Positions 6,879-12,041 of a stretch of DNA of 12,041 bases are shown one piece after another. Every line of letters begins with the position of its first letter. Positions within the stretch are counted from its first letter, which is position 1. A model generated the notes under the pieces. It was given only the letters and a program-made list of their open reading frames with translations, had not been told where the DNA came from and searched no databases. Origin of the DNA: UMGS1696 sp964430105 (GTDB lineage Bacteria > Bacillota > Clostridia > Oscillospirales > CAG-272); NCBI GenBank assembly GCA_964430105.1, contig CAYSEF010000050.1, forward strand, positions 1 through 12,041, read 5' to 3'. A program made the position numbers and the translations under genes.

Positions 6879-7052
6879 TTACATGAAAATGGGTTTGCCA
6901 TTGCCAGGGAAAGAGTCAAGATAAATTGTTCCCGTAATACATGCGCCACTCATATATTTAGAACAAGCAGAAATAGATATGCTTTTTTCAATCTGCTCTT
7001 TTTTGATTGTGTTACAAGCAGGCTTCTGCCAAACTCTCTTTTTATTATTCAT
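6879..7052 (-). CDS. Candidate RiPP precursor peptide (Cys-containing, 57 residues)
   Basis: The frame runs from ATG 7052-7050 to TAA 6881-6879. Its ATG overlaps the regulator stop as ATGA, with TTGGAG eight bases upstream. The leader reads KKRVWQKPACNTI followed by KKEQIEKSISIS, the charged K-x-W-x-K-P...I pattern common in leaders bound by PqqD-like domains. The C-terminal part, from the SACS segment on, is Gly/Ser/Thr-rich with C30, C38 and a lone Asp at 46, evenly spaced by seven residues, and ends near FPGNGKPIF. C13 lies in the leader. Its size, leader/core composition, the adjacent PqqD-like and radical SAM genes and the shared regulator make it the best precursor candidate. Modification type and cleavage site are unknown. 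It may be missed by automated annotation because it is short and overlaps a longer antisense frame. Confidence 0.8.
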   Translation of the reverse strand: MNNKKRVWQKPACNTIKKEQIEKSISISACSKYMSGACITGTIYLDSFPGNGKPIFM

Positions 7053-8086
7053 TGTATAATCTCCAATTTTATATCACTAATCAATTTTTTTATACTATCC
7101 AAGTAATTCGCATTTATGCTATAATAAATCTTCTTACCACCGTGATACGTAACTAACAGCCTTTGTCTCTCCATCATTGTAAGATGATATAATGTACTGT
7201 TGTTTTTCAATCCTAATGCCTTAGCAACTTCCGCACAGTACATTGGTCTTTCTCTCAGCATACCCAATATTTTCAGACGTGTTTCATCGTATAATATTCG
7301 CCCTAATTCATATAAATCTATGCCAACATCAATATGTTCGAATATTGAATCATCAGATTCAACTCCAAGATATGCCATATAATCGTCGCTATATGTCTCA
7401 CCATATACAGAATACTTATTTAATACACAATATGTATGATAAATCGGACTGAATTTCGTTATATCCCACATCTGAAGTTTGCTTAAGGCTTCGATCTTTT
7501 TATCGTCGAACTTTTCGATCTGTTCCTCTACTTTGTCGGAGTGAATCTTATATAATTCTTCGCAAATAGTCTGGGCTTTTTTGAGTTCGGAAATGATAAA
7601 GTCAATTTCGTTTTCGCCATAAAGGAAAAAGTCCATCATGTACATTTTCACGTCGGCAGGCAGATCGGCGTTATATAAACTTTCTCTGATCTGACCGAAA
7701 GTGCCTATGTCAATCACATCGGGGCAATCTTCCGAAATGTAATTCATGTAAATGAATTTTTTAAGCCGCTGAACATCCCTGAGAGAATCATAAAACTCAT
7801 CAATAAGCCCGTCTTCTGTATAATGCAGCAGGTACATGTGCTGATGCATATATGCTAATAAGCCGGTCTTTTTCTTTGGGGTGTCATTCCAATAAAACAA
7901 AGGAAGAAGTTTATCAGATACATCGGTTAGCTGTTGAATTACCTGCCTGTAAAGCTGCTCAGTATCAGATGATAAAACTTTTTCATTCAATGCCTGAATA
8001 GCGCGTTCACCGTTGAATCTTAGTTTCAGCGCAAACATCATATCATACAGAATGCCGGGCTGCTTTAAATACACATAATCACTCAA
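7049..8086 (-). CDS. ArsR-type winged-helix transcriptional regulator with large N-terminal domain
   Basis: About 345 residues. The last 80 or so form a winged helix-turn-helix: DETRLKILGMLRERP, then the recognition region CAEVAKALGLKNNSTLYHL, then the wing GGKKIYYSIN, as in ArsR/HTH_20 proteins. The first 260 residues are mostly helical and charged, and I do not recognise them. They are probably a ligand- or peptide-sensing domain, since ArsR proteins are usually only about 100 residues. Start choice: the frame is open to 8149, but that lies inside the -35 element at 8149-8144. AAGGAG at 8099-8094 is only 1 base from ATG 8092 but 7 bases from TTG 8086, so TTG is favoured and ATG 8092 or 8104 are alternatives. 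It is autoregulated if the operator at 8121-8139 is its own, and it is co-transcribed with the precursor gene. Confidence 0.88.
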   Translation of the reverse strand: MSDYVYLKQPGILYDMMFALKLRFNGERAIQALNEKVLSSDTEQLYRQVIQQLTDVSDKLLPLFYWNDTPKKKTGLLAYMHQHMYLLHYTEDGLIDEFYDSLRDVQRLKKFIYMNYISEDCPDVIDIGTFGQIRESLYNADLPADVKMYMMDFFLYGENEIDFIISELKKAQTICEELYKIHSDKVEEQIEKFDDKKIEALSKLQMWDITKFSPIYHTYCVLNKYSVYGETYSDDYMAYLGVESDDSIFEHIDVGIDLYELGRILYDETRLKILGMLRERPMYCAEVAKALGLKNNSTLYHLTMMERQRLLVTYHGGKKIYYSINANYLDSIKKLISDIKLEIIQ

Positions 8087-8120
8087 AACCATTCTCCTTT
8101 CCATAAGTGGTTCTGTGCTT

Positions 8121-8139
8121 GTTCTATCACACATAGAAC
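8121..8139. promoter_or_regulatory. Perfect 7-5-7 operator on the regulator/precursor promoter
   Basis: GTTCTAT-CACAC-ATAGAAC is a perfect inverted repeat that covers the -10 and part of the spacer of the regulator promoter. It is the strongest copy of a repeat seen also at 5329-5347 and 5453-5471, so it is the likely primary, autoregulatory site of the ArsR-type protein. Confidence 0.75.
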
Positions 8140-8149
8140 CATATGTCAA
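8121..8149 (-). promoter_or_regulatory. Promoter of the regulator-precursor operon
   Basis: On the minus strand, TTGACA (8149-8144), 17 bases, TAGAAC (8126-8121). The -35 is perfect and the -10 matches 4 of 6. The -10 is embedded in the operator. The start near 8114 rules out the longest reading frame of the regulator. Confidence 0.7.
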
Positions 8150-8164
8150 TAGTTTCCATGAAGT

Positions 8165-8365
8165 TTATGTTATAGAAATTATTCCGCGAGCGATTATTTT
8201 TCCATCCGCGCGGATTTTTTCGTATCTCATGCCTATAGTATACTCTAAATTTATGTTTTTTTCAATATCTTTATTAAAGAATATATACTCATGTTTTGTC
8301 CACTCGCTGTAAATGATTCTCCTGTCATGATGTTCTGTAATAATCAAGCCGTTTTTGTTTTTCAT
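8165..8365 (-). CDS. Hypothetical 66-residue protein
   Basis: The frame starts at ATG 8365 with GGAG and a 7-base spacer, behind a strong promoter at 8399-8427. The product is basic and beta-like: MKNKNGLIITEHHDRRIIY, then a middle with SEWTKHEYIFF, ending in KIRADGKIIARGIISIT. It has no Cys, no signal peptide and no membrane segment. I do not recognise a family. It ends just upstream of the regulator promoter on the same strand, with no terminator seen, so read-through into the regulator is possible. A small structural protein, antitoxin or accessory peptide are all open options. Confidence 0.65.
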   Translation of the reverse strand: MKNKNGLIITEHHDRRIIYSEWTKHEYIFFNKDIEKNINLEYTIGMRYEKIRADGKIIARGIISIT

Positions 8366-8398
8366 GTGTTTACTCCAAATATATTGATAATATAAATT

Positions 8399-8427
8399 AG
8401 TGTAGCATTAAGCAACTTATATGTCAA
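8399..8427 (-). promoter_or_regulatory. Sigma-A promoter for the 66-residue protein
   Basis: TTGACA (8427-8422), 17 bases, TACACT (8404-8399) on the minus strand. The -35 is perfect with ideal spacing. No copy of the GTTCTAT/ATAGAAC repeat is present, so this gene is probably outside that regulon. Confidence 0.7.
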
Positions 8428-8442
8428 TAGTAATCGTTATAA

Positions 8443-8471
8443 TTGTGCGGTTGTCATAACATATTTATTAT
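8443..8471 (+). promoter_or_regulatory. Candidate rightward promoter for the 8523-10641 unit
   Basis: TTGTGC (8443-8448), 17 bases, TATTAT (8466-8471). The -10 matches 5 of 6 and the -35 is weaker. It is divergent from the promoter at 8399-8427. A nearby TTGTCA at 8451 lacks a good -10 at 17 bases. Confidence 0.4.
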
Positions 8472-8522
8472 TTGTAAATACTCATATATAATTATTTTAT
8501 CAATAAAACAGGAATGATTTAT

Positions 8523-8627
8523 ATGAGTGTCAACAACGAATATATCGGAAAACGAATCCGAATATTGCGGAATGAATCACAGATGTCTCAGGAAGATTAC
8601 TGCGGACGATCCCAACAACACACCTGA
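8523..8627 (+). pseudogene. Truncated XRE-family HTH protein
   Basis: The frame starts at ATG 8523 with AGGA nine bases upstream and ends after 34 residues at TGA 8625-8627. IGKRIRILRNESQMSQEDYC is the typical first helix and start of helix 2 of an HTH_3/XRE domain, but the recognition helix is missing and the frame ends in GRSQQHT. In another frame the same DNA continues as ITADDPNNTPEFIEAS and a stop, which looks like the tail of an unrelated protein. A deletion or fusion junction near 8595-8605 is therefore likely. The following gene starts just after it and may be translated by re-initiation. Confidence 0.55.
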
Positions 8628-8632
8628 GTTTA

Positions 8633-9547
8633 TTGAGGCATCATAATGAACTAATTCAGCTGCAAACCAGCCGTGACACCGCAGATGAGCATGTTGATGT
8701 TCGCCTATACAAGAAGAAAAATGAGCAATTCAAATATGAACCTTTATATGATGCAGTCATTACTCCTAAGAAACTCGTGAACGGAGCAAATGTGATTGAC
8801 ACATACAGAGCATTCCTTGACAATGAGCAGTACATATATGATTTTGTCGATGAATCCTACATCTCTTCCTTTGGATACAGAAATCATTATATTCATGACT
8901 TAATGATATATGGATATAACGACGAACAGCAGGTGTTTCATGTGTATTCATATCACGGTCCCAAACTTACAGAGTATGATATTCCGTATGAAGAATATGC
9001 TTTGGCATACGATTCAGGTCATCAGGAGAACCAATATCATTACACATCTCTTTACAAAAAGAAAGAAGATGAGTACAGGATTGATATTGATAAGATCGGC
9101 AACTATCTTCTTGATTATCTGGAAGGCATCAATACATACAATCGTGAGAACCTGCATGAAGTAGCATTGTATAAACCTCAGTTCGGGATCAATATATACA
9201 ATGAAATTAAATATATGATCGCTTATGAGCGCGAAAGAAGAACACATATCGATATGCCCGGAATGTACTGTATATACGATCATAAGCGGCTGATGAAAGA
9301 AAGAGTTGTATATCTCGATCAGCACACCGACTTGAAATGCCCCATTAAACTTCAAAAACAATTTCAAACTGTTGAACGAGCAGGGCAATTATTCGCGATG
9401 CTGGCATTAAAACTTGATCAGACCGGTTTCAGGAATAAGACCGATTTTGAAAATATGATGAAACGCATCGACATTCTGAAGGAAATGGAGGAAAAAACGC
9501 TGTCCGAATACTACGAATACAACCGTAATGTATTTGAAAGCGTCTGA
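8633..9547 (+). CDS. Uncharacterised 304-residue protein, possibly BtrH_N-like
   Basis: The start is a TTG at 8633 with no good ribosome site. The frame is open upstream to 8576, overlapping the truncated HTH frame, so the N-terminus may be lost or misplaced. The protein is rich in Tyr, Asp and Glu. The run YRNHYIHDLMIYGYNDEQ, then VFHVYSYHG and DIPYEEYALAY, resembles the BtrH N-terminal type proteins found in clostridial and Paenibacillus biosynthetic clusters, as I recall them. The BtrH family of butirosin biosynthesis transfers an aminoacyl group from a carrier protein. No signal peptide or membrane segment is seen. The C-terminal 60 residues are helical. The next gene follows after 5 bases, so they form one operon. 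Family assignment is tentative; I give no gene name. Confidence 0.75.
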   Translation: MRHHNELIQLQTSRDTADEHVDVRLYKKKNEQFKYEPLYDAVITPKKLVNGANVIDTYRAFLDNEQYIYDFVDESYISSFGYRNHYIHDLMIYGYNDEQQVFHVYSYHGPKLTEYDIPYEEYALAYDSGHQENQYHYTSLYKKKEDEYRIDIDKIGNYLLDYLEGINTYNRENLHEVALYKPQFGINIYNEIKYMIAYERERRTHIDMPGMYCIYDHKRLMKERVVYLDQHTDLKCPIKLQKQFQTVERAGQLFAMLALKLDQTGFRNKTDFENMMKRIDILKEMEEKTLSEYYEYNRNVFESV

Positions 9548-9552
9548 TAAAT

Positions 9553-10641
9553 ATGAATATTTCAAAATACAGCGATATCGAACTTCGTCTTTGTGAGTAC
9601 CAGGACATCAGCAACCTTGACCCGATTGATACAGATATCAAATATGATTGGTTTGATTATCACATGATATCCGGCAATTCAGCTGATATTTATAAAATAA
9701 TCGACAAAGCCATTGCAGTTGGCTACATATCAATATATAATCTTGACAAGCAGAACAAGAGTGCTTGTGTATATACGAAAATAGCAGAAAATAAATATTT
9801 TGGCGACTTACTTAAAGCGACGCTCTCTGTGATGGATTACGGATTTACAGCACTCGGCTTGAATAAGATAAATCTGATTTACAGAGAAGATAATTATTTC
9901 TTTAACGATGTATGTTCATCGCTAAAATTCGTTAAGGAAGCAATTCTGCGCAATCAGTTTCTTGCCGAAGAGAAATTTGTCAATCTGATTTCTTACGGTA
10001 TGGTTGCGCATGAGTACAAAAGACTGAGCAGAAGCGACCTCAGGCGAATGTTTACATGGGATTACAGCTATTCTACAACTGATGTTGTTCATGTGAATAT
10101 TGATAATCTATTAACTCACCGTACATTTACAAACTCACTTGATAATCCCAATAACGCGCGTGTAAACGAATCCTTGCGTGAATTTACGATGAACTGTGAG
10201 ATCAACTCGGACAACTATCTTGTATACAAAGATATCAGATTTCCTGTCAAGATATTTGATACCGAACAGGAATATGATGCGTTTGCATGTCAGAATCAAG
10301 AGATTGAAGTTCCCGAGGGACAGTATAGTGATATATTGCTGGTTGCTACTGCTCTGTATGGCTGTCAGGAAGCATATCTTAATCTGACATACACTGATGG
10401 AACCCATGAGGAAGTAAAGTTCACGGTAAGTGACTGGTGTCAGCGCATTGTTCGTGATGAGTATGTTATACATTATGCAAGTGCGTGTAAGAATATTGGG
10501 TGGGGAGCGAATGTTGTTAAGAGTGATTCGTTTGTGTATCTTAAGAGAATTTCGATTGATGGCAGTAAGAGGCTTGGATCGATAGAAATTTCGGGTAATG
10601 GTTGTATATATGTATATGCAGTTGCTTTATGCAACACTTAA
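9553..10641 (+). CDS. GNAT-like acetyltransferase fused to a C-terminal beta-sandwich-like domain
   Basis: The protein has 362 residues and starts 5 bases after the upstream stop. Residues about 1-155 look like a RimJ/RimL-type GNAT: a central strand region (AVGYISIYNLD), then DYGFTALGLNKINLIYREDN, matching the family's helix and beta-strand before the Asn/acetyl-CoA region, then a SSLKFVKEAILRNQF segment in the position of the usual EKLGF-x-x-EG. From about 200 to 362 the sequence is beta-rich: FPVKIFD, EVPEGQYSDILLVATALYG, LNLTYTDGTHEEVKFTVSDW, and KRLGSIEIS near the end. This is the pattern of carbohydrate-binding-like beta-sandwiches attached to glycoside hydrolases. No signal peptide is seen, so it should be cytoplasmic. 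The fusion is unusual, and a substrate cannot be named. Confidence 0.75.
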   Translation: MNISKYSDIELRLCEYQDISNLDPIDTDIKYDWFDYHMISGNSADIYKIIDKAIAVGYISIYNLDKQNKSACVYTKIAENKYFGDLLKATLSVMDYGFTALGLNKINLIYREDNYFFNDVCSSLKFVKEAILRNQFLAEEKFVNLISYGMVAHEYKRLSRSDLRRMFTWDYSYSTTDVVHVNIDNLLTHRTFTNSLDNPNNARVNESLREFTMNCEINSDNYLVYKDIRFPVKIFDTEQEYDAFACQNQEIEVPEGQYSDILLVATALYGCQEAYLNLTYTDGTHEEVKFTVSDWCQRIVRDEYVIHYASACKNIGWGANVVKSDSFVYLKRISIDGSKRLGSIEISGNGCIYVYAVALCNT

Positions 10642-10696
10642 GGAAAATGATATATACCCTAAATTACATAGTATTTAAAAAAATTGTGTTCCTTAA
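10638..10696. repeat. Distant 8-bp inverted repeat after the GNAT fusion gene
   Basis: TTAAGGAA (10638-10645, overlapping the stop codon) and TTCCTTAA (10689-10696) are perfect complements with a 43-base loop. There is no T-run, so terminator function is doubtful. Confidence 0.25.
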
Positions 10697-10721
10697 TGAG
10701 TTTTGAGCAAAGACTAAGGGC

Positions 10722-10742
10722 ATAAATCATATTTGGATTTAT
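10722..10742. repeat. 7-bp inverted repeat upstream of the membrane protein gene
   Basis: ATAAATC-N7-GATTTAT is a perfect repeat 21 bases before the ATG at 10764. It could be an operator or part of the leader. No clear promoter hexamers accompany it. Confidence 0.3.
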
Positions 10743-10763
10743 AGAAAGTATGAGGAAAAGACT

Positions 10764-11954
10764 ATGTATAGAAAGAAAAACGAAGCAAAAATCGGAAAGG
10801 AAAAAGCTGAATATAAAGACAGATGGCTAGATATTGTAATTGGTGTGATTCTTGCAACCCTAACAATTATTTCTATACCAACTGCCATATTGGGTATAAT
10901 AAATGAGGAAAAAAACGTTAGTTTTTGGGTAGTAATAGGTGGGGCTATAGCTGCGGGGGTAGGTATAGGTAAGTTGTATTATGATAAAGCCAAACACATG
11001 AATGATCTTATGACAAAAGGAAATGAGCATAAGCGCGAACAAAAGAAGAATCAGATCAATCAAGCCGTTTTTGATGCATTATATGATTCCAACCATTCAA
11101 AAATCAAGGAGATATTCCGATATACATATGGAACTGTTCCTAAATGGAATCCTATAAATTACAGAGAAAATGTCTTGGTATATGATGTTCATGAGCAAAT
11201 CCGCTCCATTCTAATAAGCTTAAAAAAGTGCATTATTGACATTGATCCGGAAAGATTTAATGACAGAAATGTTGTAGTTGATTTGATTTACTGTTATAAA
11301 AATGAACAGGATGAGAAATCAAATGAGATTCTGGATTGGAGATTAATATCAAGTGGTAATACTTCGGGTAATAAGAACAAAACTTCGGATTATGTAAACC
11401 GAAATGATTCATTTTATGCATTACTTCAAAATTGCGGTACAGTTTTCAAAAATGATAAGATGGCAGTAACTGATACCTACATAAGTTATATCAAAGATAT
11501 AAAAGACATAGAATATTCCCAGAATGGAAAGTGTATTGGGTCTGCAATTGGTAAAGTGATCAACATCCGAAATGATAATCCAGAGGAGATTTTTGTGCAA
11601 GCTATGCTAACCATCACTACATATGGTGAAGAAATTTTTGCAGGCAAGTACATTAACAAGGAAAATGTGAAAGTTGATAAAGATGGCATGTCTGAGAAGG
11701 ATTATGAAAACATTTTTAAAGACACGATTATATCGACATTTTCAAAACTGCTCGAAACGGAATTAGCACAGATGTACATTCGCCACTCTATCAAAGAAGG
11801 AAACATGTGTCCGATTACCGGCATGACAGTAGATAGAAATAAAAGTATTTTTCATTGCCAAAGCTGTGAAAGGTGTACATGTGAAACCAAGAGGAAGGTT
11901 AAGAAGAATAAAAACAATCCCAAAAATCACAGACTCGCAAGAGTAAACAAGTGA
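10764..11954 (+). CDS. Two-TM membrane protein with large cytoplasmic domain and C-terminal Cys cluster
   Basis: The protein has 396 residues. The start ATG is preceded by GAGGA with an 8-base spacer. A basic N-terminus is followed by two hydrophobic segments (about residues 22-46, WLDIVIGVILATLTIISIPT; and 53-71, SFWVVIGGAIAAGVGIGKLY) separated by a short charged turn, so both long ends face the cytoplasm. Residues about 95-345 form a soluble region. Part of it (SFYALLQNCGTVFKNDKMAV, then CIGSAIGKVINI and later FVQAMLTITTYGEEIF) has the feel of a GAF-like sensor fold, but this is only an impression. The C-terminus has Cys at 349, 365, 368, 371 and 373, which could bind zinc, then a Lys/Arg/Asn-rich tail. 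Two-TM proteins with sensor domains are common in defence systems, but no partner is visible here. I do not assign a family. Confidence 0.85.
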   Translation: MYRKKNEAKIGKEKAEYKDRWLDIVIGVILATLTIISIPTAILGIINEEKNVSFWVVIGGAIAAGVGIGKLYYDKAKHMNDLMTKGNEHKREQKKNQINQAVFDALYDSNHSKIKEIFRYTYGTVPKWNPINYRENVLVYDVHEQIRSILISLKKCIIDIDPERFNDRNVVVDLIYCYKNEQDEKSNEILDWRLISSGNTSGNKNKTSDYVNRNDSFYALLQNCGTVFKNDKMAVTDTYISYIKDIKDIEYSQNGKCIGSAIGKVINIRNDNPEEIFVQAMLTITTYGEEIFAGKYINKENVKVDKDGMSEKDYENIFKDTIISTFSKLLETELAQMYIRHSIKEGNMCPITGMTVDRNKSIFHCQSCERCTCETKRKVKKNKNNPKNHRLARVNK

Positions 11955-12041
11955 AATATAGCAATGTTACCCAATAAGATTAACCCAAGCCCGACGCAAG
12001 ACGCAGTGCTTTACCCAAACCTAACGAAAGGCAAAATAATG
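11955..12041. other. Right-edge intergenic sequence ending at a possible start codon
   Basis: After the membrane protein there is no gene in the remaining bases. GAAAGG followed by seven bases and an ATG at 12039-12041 could be the ribosome site and start of a gene that continues beyond the window. Confidence 0.3.

Noticed and set aside
6858..7106. 82-codon plus-strand frame downstream of the radical SAM gene
   Set aside because: It begins inside the terminator loop and is antisense to the precursor gene, which has a ribosome site, an ATGA overlap and a leader-like sequence.
8204..8215. ATCCGCGCGGAT palindrome followed by T6, terminator-like on the plus strand
   Set aside because: No loop is possible without breaking the stem, no plus-strand transcript arrives there, and it is simply the codons for IRAD in the 66-residue protein.
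1..12041. CRISPR array, tRNA, rRNA, or intact insertion sequence
   Set aside because: No regularly spaced repeats, no cloverleaf-like or rRNA-like stretches, and no transposase motifs or terminal repeats were seen on either strand.

Overview
The window reads as a low-GC Gram-positive chromosome, most likely a gut or rumen clostridium (Ruminococcus/Lachnospiraceae-like). The basis is the AT-rich composition, strong AGGAGG-type ribosome sites, consensus TTGACA/TATAAT promoters, and protein families typical of Clostridia. No taxonomic marker gene is present, so this is inference.

The left two thirds (about 0.5-8.2 kb) look like one compact RiPP-type peptide biosynthesis locus. On the plus strand, a stand-alone PqqD-like leader-binding protein (5547-5825) overlaps a radical SAM/SPASM enzyme (5815-6828). 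Facing it on the minus strand is an ArsR-type winged-helix regulator (7049-8086). Its stop codon overlaps, as ATGA, the start of a 57-residue Cys-containing peptide gene (6879-7052). That peptide has a K-x-W-x-K-P type leader and a short core with two Cys, and is the best candidate for the precursor modified by the radical SAM enzyme. The two convergent units share a bidirectional terminator (6828-6870). To the left, two coupled half-size ABC exporters (2949-4772 and 1144-2952, minus strand) probably export the product. No leader peptidase is visible.

The locus appears to be a regulon. An inverted repeat of the form GTTCTAT-N5-ATAGAAC lies on the regulator's own promoter (8121-8139). Degenerate copies with the same 7-5-7 geometry lie on a perfect-consensus minus-strand promoter (5329-5347) and just upstream of the PqqD/radical SAM promoter (5453-5471). 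A further exact half-site sits at that promoter's +1 region. The regulator would then control itself plus the precursor, the modification enzymes, and the exporter unit.

There are signs of decay. The minus-strand promoter at 5340-5368 first transcribes a 45-codon N-terminal remnant of an AMP-dependent ligase (5106-5243). A multiply interrupted gene follows the second exporter (468-1143).

The right third (8.1-12 kb) holds a 66-residue orphan protein with its own strong promoter, a truncated XRE-type HTH reading frame (8523-8627), a 304-residue protein that may be BtrH_N-like, a GNAT-like acetyltransferase fused to a beta-sandwich-like C-terminus (9553-10641), and a two-TM membrane protein with a C-terminal cysteine cluster (10764-11954). 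The AMP-ligase remnant, possible BtrH-like protein and GNAT fusion could be parts of an older or larger acyl/aminoacyl-transfer cluster, but that link is speculative. The first 140 bases hold the start of a gene that leaves the window on the left.
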